A stretch of DNA of 64,000 nt from positions 7,220,071-7,284,070 of the forward strand of contig JAGTTD010000024.1 in NCBI GenBank assembly GCA_018398585.1, written 5' to 3'. The position numbers and the translations under genes were made by a program. The notes beneath the pieces are model-generated. The model was not told the origin of the DNA, made no database searches, and saw only the letters and a program-made list of their open reading frames with translations. Shown here one piece after another: positions 22,745-33,783 of the stretch. The stretch comes from Simmondsia chinensis (taxonomy: Eukaryota; Streptophyta; Magnoliopsida; Caryophyllales; Simmondsiaceae). Within the stretch, counting starts at the first letter, position 1, and every line of letters begins with the position of its first letter.

Positions 22745-23856
22745 ATCACCTTCTCCTCCTAAGTGTAGCATGGAGTTGTTCGCATGTCCTGACAGGCGTA
22801 AGGGTCGGTCTCTTCCTAACATGGCCAAACCACAGCAAACGTTGTTCCCTCAATTTATCTTCGATAGAGTCCACGCCCAATTTTCCTCTTATAACTTCAT
22901 TTCTAATCATATCCTTCCTTGTGTATCCACACATCCACCACAACATCCTCATCTCCACCACCTTTAGCTTCTATGTATGATGCTATTTTCATTAACCAAC
23001 ACTCCACACCATATGACATAGCAGGTCTCACTACCGTCTTATAGTATTTTCCCTTTAACTTTAACTAGAACCTTCAATCGTAAAGTACCATAGAGGCCAT
23101 CCGCCATTTATGCCAGCCTACTTTAATATGGTTGTTAACATCCTCATCAACTTCGCCATTCTACTGTACCATGGAACTCAAATATCTAAAACACTTCTTT
23201 TCAGTATGGACTCTGATCCAATCTTGACGTCTTCTATGGTAGGCCTGGTTGAGGTACCGAACTTGAGTCTCACATACTCGGTCTTGGATCTACTGAGTCG
23301 TAAGCCTTTCAATTCCAAGGCCCTTTCCAATGTTCCAGCTTCTCATTCACCTCTTCGTGAGACTCCCCAACTAGAACTATGTCATTTGCAAAAAGCATGC
23401 ACCAAGATACACCCCATTGGATGTGCCTAATCAGCTCATCCATAACCAGAATGAACAAAAAGGGACTCAAGATAGATCCTTAGTGTACCACAACTATAAT
23501 GGGGAAAGCGACTGTCTCCCTTTCTACTATACGCACATTAGTTCGTGTGTCTTCATTCATATCTTTAATGGCTCGGATATAGAGCATGGGGATGTCTTTC
23601 CTCTCCACAACCCTTTATAAGACCTCTTTTGGCACCTTATCGTATGCCTTCTCCAAATCAATGAAAACTATTCGGAGATTCTTTTGTCTATCCTTGTAGT
23701 GCTCTATCATCTGCCTAAGAGATGGATGGCTCCTATTGTCGATCTACCGAGCATAAATCCGAATTGGTTCTCGGACACTTCTTTTTGTTTCCGTAACCTC
23801 CTCTCTATAACCCGCTCCCATAAATTCAGAGTGTGGCACATTAGATTTATACCTTG
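22745..23856 (-). pseudogene. RTE LINE 1 reverse transcriptase (C-terminal part, broken)
   Basis: Read on the minus strand, 23800-23390 gives RT motifs in order: ENQFGFM-GRST, VFIDLEKAYDKVP and then [14 protein letters not shown], where the [FY]xDD motif reads FAND. 22961-22746 encodes the typical RTE C-terminal block: EMRMLWWMCGYTRKDMIRNE and LLWFGHVRKRP. No endonuclease domain remains because the element is 5'-truncated at 23856, where minisatellite begins. Several stops and shifts. It would have copied LINE RNA at a nicked target. Confidence 0.8.
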
Positions 23857-23951
23857 GCCATAAAATCACCATCCAGTTACTTAAAATCACTCACTTACTT
23901 AGACGATCATTCAATTACTCAAAATCATCTAATTACAAAAAATCACCACCC

Positions 23952-23987
<36 letters not shown>

Positions 23988-24240
23988 ACCACTCAATTAC
24001 TCAAAATCGCCATCCACTTATACAAAATTACCCACCACAAAATTGCTACTCAAGTACTTGAAATACCTAATAACTTAAAATAACCATCCATTTGCTCAAA
24101 TTTAATACACAGTTAATCAAAATCACAACTCATTTGCGCAAAATATTAATCAAAATCATCACTCATTTGCACAAAATGACTATCCATGTATTAAAAGTTC
24201 CACTCAATTAGTTAAAATCACCTAACTACTCGAAATGCTG
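23857..24240. repeat. Degenerate A/T-rich minisatellite, copy 2
   Basis: Same units in the same order as 1-425, including TACTTGAAATACCTAATAAC and CACAGTTAATCAAAATCA. A 29-base A run lies at about 23956-23984. It begins exactly where the RTE LINE stops. Confidence 0.8.
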
Positions 24241-24400
24241 TTATGCTTTTGAAGTAGGGAGCTTTTGGACATAGCCTCTCTTTGAGGCAATACCCTGAAG
24301 GGTTAAGGCTGCAAAAATCTCACCCCACAATTGCTTGAAATTTGATGGCCTTGCATGATGAAGCCTATTACCGACTTTATGAAATATGGTGGGTTTTATA
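24241..24400. other. Unassigned sequence before the Gypsy 4 remnant
   Basis: 160 bp without a gene. The stretch ACCCTGAAGGGTTAAGGCTGC near 24290-24311 resembles the shared 3' tail of RTE LINEs and related SINEs, but it is too short to assign. Confidence 0.3.
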
Positions 24401-25965
24401 GGATTCCAAAGAAGTCAAGTTCCTTCGACGAGATACAAAGTTAGTTAACCACTGTATCTGTTAACATTATAGCATTGACACCCTACTTAGTCAAGTAGAA
24501 TGACCTGTATCCTGGCTATTTCAGTAAGAAGTTGGGTGGAATCAAGCTGCAATATCCCAATTACAATATTGAGTTCTATGTTTTGTTATGTGCTTTTCGA
24601 AACTAGAAGTCCTATCTCACCATTTGGCAGTTTGTGCTCTATTCTAACAATGCTTCCTTGAAGTACATCAATATCCAAGACAAACTCTCAAACAAAACAC
24701 AACGTGGGTGGGATTCATTCATCATTTTAACTTAGTTTTCAAGCACAAGTTAGAAACCATGACGAAGTTGCAGACACCCTTAGTTGTAGAACAATGTTAC
24801 TCATCAATAGTTAGACTACCGTACTTGGGTTTGACATTGGTAAACTTTACGCAATGTACCAGTTTATCAGTGACATTTGGCGAGATGCATCAAGTGGTGT
24901 GATGACTACTCATTCTTTAGTTGATGGATTTCCATTCAAGGAAAATCAACTTTGCATCCCCCATCTTCTGGTCTTTGCCTTAATATCATACCAGAAATAC
25001 AGAATGAGTAGAAATTAAGGTTAGACAAAACCTTTAAGCCAGTGATGAATATATATTATTGGCCTTCTTTACTCAATGAGGTAATATCATTTTCTGTGAG
25101 GATGTCAGATTTTCCATGTTTCTAAGGGGACGACAATGAATGCGGGGCACTACATGCTGCTCCTAATTCTGAGCCAACCATGGATTACCGTTAGTATGAA
25201 CTTTGTATTAGGACTTCCACGGACCCAACGAGGAGTCAATTCCATTTTTGTGGTAGTTGACCAATTCTCCAAGATGTCTCACTTTATTACTTGCATGAAG
25301 GCTACCAACACAGTTCATGTTAACTTTATTTTTAGGAAGTTTATTGATTGTATGATTAGCAAATGTGTGTTGTTTCGGACAGGGATATTTCGTTGGTACA
25401 TCACTTGTGGAAGTGTTTGTGGTGATAGCTAATGCCTCGCTAGACTTTGCCCACCGCCCTCAAACAAATAGGCACTTGAGGTCACAAATCGCTCTATAGG
25501 GAACTTACTGCATTGCTTGGTAGAAGAAACATAAAGTCATAGGATCAAAAGTTATACTAGGCTTAGTTGACAAATTGTTTTGTTAACTGCACAATGTAAC
25601 CCGCGTTTCCCAATTGTGTAAGGATTTCTTCCCCTCTCCCCACTAGATCTTACACAAATTCCAAACCATATTTGTTCACGTGAAAAAACCAAAGAATTTA
25701 TTAATAACCTCTGCTACATTCATTACCAAACTTGTGAGCGACTATTGCAGACCACCGGGCACTAAAATGAAGTTTCAGAACGTGGGAGGCCAAGTTTGGA
25801 AAATCCTTGCTCTAGAAATGTATCTAGCCCATGAATACAACAAGCTATTCACTTAGAAGATTGAAAAATTAATAGTACTTAAGAAGGGTGACTCCAATGC
25901 TTACTATCTACAGCTTCCGAGTAAGATGCGCACCTCTGACGTCTTCAATATCTAACACTTGATAC
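24400..25965 (+). pseudogene. Gypsy 4 remnant: RNase H and integrase (left part)
   Basis: Plus-strand Ty3/Gypsy remnant of the Gypsy 2/3 family without visible LTRs. 24505-24700 reads YFSKKLGGIKLQYPNYNIEFYV and ASLKYINIQDKLS, the RNase H end, as in Gypsy 2. 25136-25432 encodes the integrase core start: GHYMLLLILSQPW, MNFVLGLP, GVNSIFVVVDQFSKMSHFI. 25860-25965 preserves the integrase C-terminal sequence LQLPSKMRTSDVFNI. Many stops. Copia B interrupts it at 25965; the reading continues at 31766. Confidence 0.75.
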
Positions 25966-26489
25966 TGTTGGAGAATATAAATAAAATTATTACCTCAATA
26001 GCATGGAAATGAAGAGTTACCGATGAAGTAGAGCTGAGCGAGGCACGGATCACGCATTCTTTAAGACGGTTTCCACGCTCCTACGGATAAGCCCGATGCA
26101 GTAGGTAAACAGCGCGCCGTCCCCAGGATACAACGCTTAGCTATCGCCAACGCTCTTAGACCCTGCACTGATCTAAGAGGCCAAAACTGTACTACCAAAC
26201 ACTCTTAACTCAAATATTATAAAGAGGGAATTGTAGATAAGCAAAAAAAGATGAATGCTTACATTTTTTTGTGTATATAAAACACCACATTCTAGTCCCT
26301 ATTTATAGGGTAAAAATAAAATCAATACAATAATTAAAAAATCAATATTTAGCCGTTGGGCCAGCACTATTGGCCGTTGAAATTAATTGGCCATTCAATC
26401 CTGCGTTACAGTGCCAACGGCACTTTGCTGCTTCCTTTTTTTTTTTTTTATTATCATTATCATCATTATTATTATTATTATTATTATTA

Positions 26490-26535
<46 letters not shown>

Positions 26536-26573
26536 AAGGAAGAGCAAATAGAAATTTTTATTAAAAACCAACA
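25966..26573 (-). repeat. 3' LTR of Copia B, with ATT microsatellite
   Basis: From TGTTGGAGAAT to AAACCAACA. Contains an (ATT)n stretch at about 26448-26535. The minus-strand TATA box is in the palindrome CCCTATTTATAGGG near 26297-26310. Confidence 0.92.
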
Positions 26574-27135
26574 ATTCCCCACCTTTTTAATAAAAATTTG
26601 AGTTAAGCAGAACTTTCATACATCATAAGGATGGCCTTGCCTTGAAACCCTTACTAGTGTTTCAACAATTCTCGTACTAGAGTTAAAGTGGACTTAGCCT
26701 TGAAACTTTAGCTTCTTGAAGGCACGTAGAACGTATATCACACATACGAAAGTTCAAAGCGTACATCAGTTTTGGAAGTTCACACATTACGGCCCTGTAC
26801 ATTCCTGGATTTCATGAGCGCTCTAGAGAGCTTGCCCAAGTTCTCATAAGAGGTGGCCTTTACCTCTACACTCATATAGGTGAGTCCGTCAAGGATGTGC
26901 TCATGGCCACACATCCCACCCGCATGGGCTACAGACTACATTAAGAGCTGAATTAGCTCAACCTCAATTACGGCCACAAGTAAGCATGCTCGACACCATA
27001 GGGATGGGCTATCAATTAATTTCAAAATAAGGCATGCTACCCCAGTTACTCTATGATTCATTTGTCCCTTTTCAGGGTATCCTCATGAGCAACTTATTCT
27101 TCTTTGGGCTTCAGCCCCATCCCCCTCGATGTCAT
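26574..27135 (-). other. Copia B 3' untranslated region
   Basis: 562 bp between the stop of the RNase H frame and the 3' LTR, with the polypurine tract at 26574-26583. No gene seen. Confidence 0.7.
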
Positions 27136-29043
27136 TCAGATCTTATCTCTAGTTAGAGCTTTTGTTAACGGGTCAGTAATATTATCGTGTGACCTCACAT
27201 GAACAATATTCACGGCGCCATTAGTAAGATGTTCTCTTACTATGCTATGTTTTCTTCTCACAGACCTGGATTTTCCATTATAGTATTTATTATACACACG
27301 TCCAATCGCCGCAGTGCTATCACAATGCAATAATATGGATGGCACTGGTTTCTCCCACATAGAGATATCATATAATAAGTTTCTCAACCAGTTTGCCTCA
27401 TCACATGCTATAGATAGAGCAATAAGCTCTGCCTCCATTATGGATTTTGCTATAATTGTTTGCTTCTTTGATTTCCAACATATTGCACCACCACCTAAGG
27501 TAAATACATACCCACAAGTAGACACAGCGTCTCCAGTGCGAGAATTCCAATCTGCATCACAAAAACCTTCAACAACAGCTAGAAATCTGTTATAACATAA
27601 AGCATAATTCACAGTCCTTTTTAGATATCTCATTAGGCGATTAATAGCAGTCCAATGAAGGAAAGATGGTTTATGTGTGAACCTACTCAAAACACCAACT
27701 GCATAAGCAATATCAGGACGTGATGTATCAGCAGCATATCTGAGACTATCAATAATTTTAGCATATTCACTTTGATTAGTGACATCCTCATTCTTTTCAG
27801 TGGGAACTAAGTTAACATTTGGATCTAACGGTGTGCTAGCAGTCTTACAATCATAGTATTTGAATTTTCTCAGGATCTTTTCTACATAATGAGACTGATC
27901 AAGTAAAATGCCATTGCTAAATCTATTTAATTTCATACCAAGGATAACGTTAGCCACACCCATATCTTTCATGTCAAAATTCCTTTTGAGCATAGTCTTT
28001 GTAGAATTTATGACATCTAGATTAGTGCCGAAAATTAGTAAGTCATCTACATACAAGCTGATCATCACATAGAGATGCCAACAGACTTATAATATATACA
28101 TTTGTCACTCTCATTTATTTTAAACCCATTATCTACAAGACAAGCATCGAACTTTTTATGCCATTGTTTAGGGGCTTGTTTAAGCCCATATAGAGACTTA
28201 GTTAATTTACACACTTTATGTTCACTACCCGGTTCTACAAATCCTTCAGGTTGGTCCATGTAAATTTCTTCAATTAAGTCTCCATGTAAGAATGCCGTTT
28301 TTGCATCCATTTGATGTATTTCTAAATTGTGTACAGCGGCTATGGCAACTAGCACCCCGAATAGAAGAGACTTTAGCTACGGGTGAGTATGTATCAAAGA
28401 ACTCAATATCCTCCTTCTGTGTAAAGCCTTTTGCTACCAACCTAGCTTTAAACTTATCTATAGAACCATCAGGCCTACGTTTTCTTCTGAGAACCCACTT
28501 ACACCCTATAGTTCTACAACCTTCGGGTAGATCTACTAACTTCCATGTTTTATTAGTACGTAAAGAGTCCATTTCATCATTAATCACTTCTCTCCAAAAT
28601 TTACAATCAGGTGAGGTGAGAGCTTCCTGTATGGACTTAGGTTCATCTTCGACTAAACATATTGCATCTTCAATAACAAGAGGATGTTCTTGTATATTAT
28701 AAATTAAATAATCGGGGCCAAAATCCTTTCGAATCCTTGATCTCTTACTTCTTCTAGGTTCTACGGTTGAAGAATCTATTGGGAGCGTATTGTCAGGTTC
28801 AACCTCCGAGAAATTTTCAATATGCCCATCAATTTTTGTTTTAAAAGGAAACTTATTTTCATGAAATATAGCATCCATTGTCCCTATAACTATATTATCC
28901 TCTAGGTTCATAAATCTATATGCTTTACTATGAAAGGCATATCCTATAAAGACACACCTAATAGCTCTTTCTCCTAATTTGGGAATTTTGGGGTCTGTTT
29001 TTCTAGCAAAGGCTAAACAACCCCAAACCTTTAAGTAATTCAA
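27136..29043 (-). pseudogene. Copia B integrase tail, reverse transcriptase and RNase H (frameshifted)
   Basis: Three adjoining frames. 29043-28270 starts with the integrase end LKVWGCLAFARKTDPKIPKL and enters RT with WKLVDLPEGCRTIGCKW and FKARLVAKGFTQKE. 28355-28065 continues IHQMDAKTAFLHGDL and SLYGLKQAPKQWHKKFD. 28068-27136 has the polymerase motif YVDD (SLYVDDLLIFG), then RNase H with FCDADWNSR (catalytic Asp), AICWKSKKQTIIAKSIMEAE (catalytic Glu) and LHCDSTAAI. Each break is a small shift; domains are otherwise well kept. It made cDNA from the element RNA inside the particle. Confidence 0.9.
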
Positions 29044-30512
29044 GTTAGGTCGTCTCCCTCTCCATAATTCATAAGGTGTTTGGAGTATTTTTTTTTCCGA
29101 GATACTCTGTTAAAAACATAATTCGCAGTGAGTATAGCCTCCCCCCATAAATTTTTAGGTGCACTAGTGCTAACCATCATAGCATTAGTATAGCCAATTA
29201 GTGTCTTATTTTTACGTTCTGCCACCCCATTTGAGGGAGAAGAGTAACCGGGAGTAACTTCATGCACTATCCCTTCCGAACGAATAAAGTCTATTAACTC
29301 TAAAGTCTCATATTCCCTACCTCTATCAGTTCTAAAACTTTTAATCTTTTTATTAAAGCGATTCTCTACTTCTCTCACAAAAATTTTCAATTTTTCGAAT
29401 GCTTCACTTTTATTTTTAATTAAGTAGACATAAATGTACCTAGAAAAATCATCGATAAATGTTATAAAATATCTTTTACCACCACGGGTTAAAATTCCTT
29501 CAAATTCACATATATCAAAATGAATGAGTTTTAATAATTTGGTACTCCTATAAACCGACTTGTGAGGGCTTTTACTAATCTTGGTCAGACTACAATTTTC
29601 ACATTTTTCAAACTTATTACTAAGTTTAGGAATTAAACCAAGAAAGCACATAGAGTTCATATACTTACTATTAACATGATAAAGACGTGCATGCCAAATG
29701 TTCGCACAAGAAACAATATAAACGGAAACTGAGTTATCGTTATTCATTTCAATGTTTAACTTGAACATACCATCACATGCAAACCCTTTCCCAACAAAGA
29801 CATTATTTTTGGTGATCACATATTGGTCAGATTCAATAGTTTGCTTAAAACCCGCTTTATTTAGCAAATATCCAGACATTAGATTTTTACGGATTTCAGG
29901 AGTATGTAACACATCCTTAAAGGTCAAAACACGACCAGAAGTAAATTTAATTTCAATTTCTCCAATGCCTAAAACTTTAGTCGTGTGAGAATCACCAAGT
30001 AACACTTTTTTCTCAACCTCTACCGGGGAATATGTTTTAAACAAATTTCGGTCATGACAAACATGTCTAGAGGCACCTGTGTCAGCCCACCATCCATCAT
30101 AATTCTCTAACAAATTAATTTCTGTTGACATAGCCACAAATGGCTCCTCGGTCACATTAGCTTGAGGTGTGGGTCCATTTTTCCTATAACTACAATCTCT
30201 GGCAAAATGACCCATTTTTCCACAATTGAAACAAGCAACATTAGTAAGTTTATGTTGCCCTTGACCATTAGGTGGGTTGCCTTGTTTTTTATATTTCCGA
30301 CCGAATTTAGACCCATTTTTAGGACCATTTTTACAATGTCCATTATATTTCACTCCATTCCCCTTAGGTTTTAGATAGGCATTGGACTTGTTATTTTGAC
30401 CCTTAGGAGTATTTTTATGGGCAGAAATAAAATTTACCTTATTGCGATCTCCATTAGTTACCTCATTGTTGTCTTGTTTTCTCGCTTCTTCTTCACATTG
30501 TAGTCGTACCAT
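29040..30512 (-). pseudogene. Copia B gag end, zinc knuckle, protease and integrase (490-residue frame)
   Basis: The longest frame in the window. Lys/Asn-rich residues 1-90 lead to the CCHC knuckle CFNCGKMGHFARDC at about residues 94-107. The protease reads WWADTGASRHVC at about 141, with DTG. Integrase follows: H and C ligands in ARLYHVNS and CENCSLTK, then core D in HFDICEFEG, FITFIDDFSRYIYVYL, D in FRTDRGREY and E in NGVAERKNK. The frame shifts near 29090 at an eight-base T run, after YVFNRVSRKK; the rest of integrase continues in 29043-28270. Gag and Pol were one polyprotein in the ancestor, as in other Copia elements. Confidence 0.9.
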
Positions 30513-30519
30513 GAGGCTC

Positions 30520-31114
30520 TCAGTTGTTAGCTCCTTTTGCTTGTGATGAAGCCTCTTTTGGAATTCTTTCCAAGACTAGGGAAGTTTGTCTATTATAGCA
30601 GCTACTTGCATTTGCTCATCTATTTTTACGCCCTCAGTTTTGATGTCATTAACAAGATTGAGGAGTTCTCGTGTTTGTATTTGGACCGACTTATCCTCTA
30701 CCATTTGAAAACGGAAAAATTTGCTACAAGCATACTTTTTCACCCCGGCTTGTTCAGTATCATATTTTTCTTGTAGCGCCGTCCAAATTTCATTTGCACT
30801 TTCATAGTTAAGAGAATAATAATTATAAAGATCATCGGAAAGGCAATTGAAAATATAATTTTTGCAACCTTCTTCATCATTTGCCATTTTTCAACCAAGG
30901 TAGCATGTTTCTTTTTTTCCTCATCACTCATTTTAGTGACATCTTTCTCATTAGGGTCCTCGTTATTGAGAATTCAGACTACTTTCATAAGTTTAAAATA
31001 AAATAAGACCTTTTTGGCCCAACGTTTGAAATGCTCACCAGAAAAACGGAACGGCTTGTTAAGATCATTGGAAATAGGTATAGTAGAGGTAGTATTGGCT
31101 ATATTGGAATCCAT
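30520..31114 (-). pseudogene. Copia B gag, N-terminal part (one stop, one frameshift)
   Basis: ATG at 31114 starts MDSNIANTTSTIPISND only 17 bases from the 5' LTR, then FRFSGEHFKRWAKKVLFYF, the usual Copia gag beginning. A stop follows near 30975. Frame 30931-30740 (MSDEEKKKHATLVEKWQMMKKV) shifts near 30890 into 30887-30576 (GCKNYIFNCLSDDLYNYY, EIWTALQEKYDTE, KFFRFQMVEDKSV), which matches the conserved Copia capsid. It runs toward the knuckle-bearing frame. It would build the particle shell. Confidence 0.85.
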
Positions 31115-31130
31115 GAAACCGTCTTAAAAC
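31115..31130 (-). promoter_or_regulatory. Candidate self-complementary primer region of Copia B
   Basis: The 16 bases directly after the 5' LTR hold no iMet primer sequence. Positions 31115-31128 (GAAACCGTCTTAAA on the plus strand) are the exact reverse complement of 31225-31238 inside the LTR, and the left LTR keeps the same 14-mer. An element RNA could pair these two sites. Confidence 0.5.
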
Positions 31131-31643
31131 TATTGGAGAATATAAATAAAATTATTACCTCAATAGCATGGAAATAAAGAGTTACTGATGAAGTAGAGAT
31201 GAGCGAGGCACGTATCATGCTTTCTTTAAGACGGTTTCCACGCTCCTACGGATAAGCCCGATGCAGTAGGTAAACAGCGCGCCGTCCCCAGGATACAATG
31301 CTCAGCTATCGCCAACGCTCTTAGACCCTGCACTGATCTAAGAGGCCAAAACTATACTATCAAACACTCGTAACTCAAATATTATAAAGAGGGAATTGTA
31401 GATAAGTAAAATAAAGATGAATGCTTATTTTTTTTTTTTTTTGTGTATATAAAACATCACATTCTAGTCCCTATTTATAGGGTAAAAATAAAATCAATAC
31501 AATAATTATAAAATCAATATTTAGCCGTTGGGCCAGCACTATTGGCCGTTGAAATTAATGGGCCATTCAATCCTGCATTACAGTGCCAACGGCACTTTGC
31601 TGCTTCCTTTTTTTTTTCCTTTTTTTCTTTTCCCTTTTTATTA

Positions 31644-31716
<73 letters not shown>

Positions 31717-31760
31717 CTTTAAAAGGAAGAGCAAATAGAAATTTTTATTAAAAACTAATA
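31131..31760 (-). repeat. 5' LTR of Copia B, with ATT microsatellite
   Basis: 630 bp starting TATTGGAGAAT (first G changed relative to the other LTR) and ending AACTAATA. Minus-strand TATA box TATAAATA lies near 31471-31478; an (ATT)n array spans about 31645-31717. A T run at about 31427-31442 differs in length from the other LTR. Confidence 0.92.
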
Positions 31761-31765
31761 GATAC

Positions 31766-31980
31766 CATACTTTGGTAAGAATCAGATAAAGGAAGATGAC
31801 ACAAATTTGATGCCGAGTTCTTTCCAACTTGGGGAGAAAAATGTAAATCTTGACAGACGACCAAGAGCAACCTATGATAGGTCTTTTCACCAATTGGGGG
31901 TACTTGCTAATTGACGGGATGAGTAGGATTTACTCACCAAAAGACTAGAAGAGAATGAAGTTTGCATTCCAGGAGACGTT
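31766..31980 (+). pseudogene. Gypsy 4 remnant: end of polyprotein (right part)
   Basis: Continues the frame broken at 25965: PYFGKNQIKEDDTNLMPSSF, then QLGEKNVNLDRRPRATYDRS. HL-PYFG-N corresponds to HLSPYFGEN at the end of Gypsy 3 integrase. It is followed by a short tail and a stop region. No 3' LTR is identified. Confidence 0.65.
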
Positions 31981-32594
31981 GCCTTGCAAAAAGAAGATTC
32001 AGAATTTTAGTTAGAGTTGTTTGTTTTATTGTCTAATTTTGTATTTCATTTTGAGTTTCATTAAGAATCATTATTGTGATTAGAACAAAATTAAGAATTT
32101 ATTCTCAGTTGAATTTAGCTCTATAGCTAACATGTAAATGTTAAGGCAGCCTTCAAATTTTCACTTGAATTGAAATTGAATTGTTCTTTCCCTTGTATTA
32201 TTTAGTTTCTTCTTTTGTAGAACACATATTAACTAAATTTTCCTTCATTCGTTACTATTTACGCTATCTCGATTGGGAAAGGTTGTTGAATCTATGTTTT
32301 ACTTTTGCTTTCGATTTACGTCTTCATCAAAGTTTCACAACAATACCAACATAATGTTTTACCACCCTTCTGTTAGACAGTTATCCGCCTAATCAAATTG
32401 AGGTAATGGATAAGCGAAATATCAACCGATTGAAAAATAATAATTATTGTTATATTTTACTAATTTAGTAATCAATTACCAAAGTAGGAGGGAAGCCAAT
32501 CACCACGTTGATATTCCTGTGAAAAAAAAGGAGTTTATAGGTGTTATCCTCTAATGGCTTGGCTAAGTTAAATATTGTTGGGGATTTGCATTGG
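31981..32594. other. Intergenic sequence, probably Gypsy 4 3' region
   Basis: About 600 bp, A/T-rich, with no gene seen. It could include the 3' LTR of Gypsy 4, but there is no second copy to compare. Confidence 0.4.
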
Positions 32595-32883
32595 TGTCAA
32601 TAAACCAACTATTCTAGAAGTTTAAGCTGATAGTTGAGGTCCAGAAATGCAGTTAAACTCTAACATGCCCCCTCACGGAATGTCTGTTAGATTTGAAGCA
32701 TGGATAATATACAAGTCCACCCATACATTGTGCTTGAAATAAATTAATATTTAGAGTGGGGGCTATTGGAATTCGAACACCTGACCTCTTGGTCAACAAG
32801 GCTCTAATACCATATCAAGAAACTAACTATCCAAAAAGTTTAAGCAGATGGGTGAAAGTTAGTAATTGTATCATACCCTAACA
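32595..32883 (-). mobile_element. TRIM (289-bp terminal-repeat retrotransposon in miniature)
   Basis: Complete miniature LTR element on the minus strand. Two 71-bp LTRs (32595-32665 and 32813-32883) read TGTTAG...TTGA(C/T)A on the minus strand and share CAGCTTAAACTT / CTGCTTAAACTT. The primer site TGGTATTAGAGCC directly follows the 5' LTR (complement of 32800-32812). Polypurine GTGAGGGGGCA directly precedes the 3' LTR. The 5-bp sequence ATTGG flanks both ends (32590-32594 and 32884-32888). The interior is 147 bp and codes for nothing. Confidence 0.88.
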
Positions 32884-32927
32884 ATTGGCAAGGGTTTGGA
32901 CTCTTGCACCTTTTTGTTTCCTTGATG

Positions 32928-33783
32928 CCTAAGGACCTATTTAGGATTGCATTTTCTAGGGCGAAAAAAGCAACTTTTTTTTGATTTTTAGAAATAAACA
33001 CTTTTCTGAAATTTGAAGAGGGTTTAGCCAAAGTCAATGTCGCTTTTTTTTTTTTCAACATAGGAGTTATTTTTATAAGAAGCAAAAATTTGACAATTAT
33101 CTTTTTAAGCAAAAGGAGAAACAAAAATTAAAAATTTGCGAAAACATGGTTCAAGTACCCCGACATTAGATAATGATTTTTTGCATACCCCAAAATTTGA
33201 TGATATATTTAAAAATTTTTATAAATTTAAAAATATTTTTATATAATTTAAAGACTATTAAATAAGTAAAAATATTTAAATATTCAATAATATATTTAAA
33301 ATATTAACAAATAATTTTAAATTTTTGATAAAAAATATTAATACAGCAAAAATATTTTGAAAATAATATAAAATATAGAAACAATATTGTAAAAATATTA
33401 AAAAAAAATTTAAGAATATTTATAAAATAGTTATAAAATATCAATAAATATTTCAAGAATATTAAAAAATATTTCAAATATTAAAAAATAGATCTACATT
33501 TTGAAAATATTTTATATAATGAAAAATAATTTAAATATTTGGAATAATTTTTTGGTTTTTTTTAAAAAAAACTATAAAAGACTTATGTTTGTGCCCTTTA
33601 TGGTAATTTGATAGAAAAAATCATAAACATTCTTTAAACACTGTAATAATACCATAAGTACTTATTTACTGGATGGACTAAACACAAGTAGCTTTTTAAA
33701 AACAACACTTTTTGCAAAAAGTATTTTTACAAAAAATATTTGTGAAAGAAATAGTTTTTTCACAACAATGTCAAATAGGCCCT
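32928..33783. mobile_element. AT-rich MITE, copy 1
   Basis: Ends GGACCTATTTAGG and AAATAGGCCC are inverted repeats. Subterminal blocks TTTTTCACAA-AAT-TCAAATAGGCC and ACTATAAAAGACTTATGTT match the MITE at 57214-57903. The centre is a long run of A/T words such as AATATTTAAAAATATT. The terminal GGGCCT and 3-bp duplication of the other copy suggest the PIF/Harbinger (Tourist-like) group. No coding sequence. Confidence 0.7.

Larger units (their letters stand above)
14885..23856 (-). mobile_element. RTE-type LINE sequence 1, 5'-truncated and split by two LTR elements
   Basis: The minus-strand 3' end lies at 14885-15302: on the minus strand it reads GGGTAAGGTTGTTTGG...GGAGCCCTTGAGGTACTGGG and ends in TTATTGTTGTTGTTG, the short-repeat tail typical of RTE LINEs. 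The same tail type ends the LINE at 62789. The body resumes at 17574-17661 and at 22745-23856. The first break holds the RRM-bearing LTR element, the second Gypsy 2. A block of about 85 bp (15219-15302 and 17576-17660) occurs on both sides of the first break, which a simple insertion would not give. Confidence 0.75.
25966..31760 (-). mobile_element. Copia B, Ty1/Copia retrotransposon with both LTRs
   Basis: A 5.8-kb element on the minus strand with 5-bp target duplications GATAC at 25961-25965 and 31761-31765. Removing the element and one GATAC restores the Gypsy 4 frame HLIPYFGKN. LTRs are 608 and 630 bp and roughly 95 percent alike over the compared part. The polypurine tract AAAGGTGGGGAATT adjoins the left LTR. 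No iMet primer site follows the 5' LTR. Domains run gag, zinc knuckle, protease, integrase, RT, RNase H (Copia order). Few frame breaks, so it is among the youngest elements here. Confidence 0.92.

Noticed and set aside
24270..24350. SINE or RTE tail fragment (ACCCTGAAGGGTTAAGGCTGC)
   Set aside because: Similarity covers only about 25-40 bases with no ends or duplications, so it was left as unassigned.
31528..31893. Frames coding for poly-Tyr, poly-Leu or poly-Ile
   Set aside because: Translation of the ATT microsatellite in the Copia B LTR.
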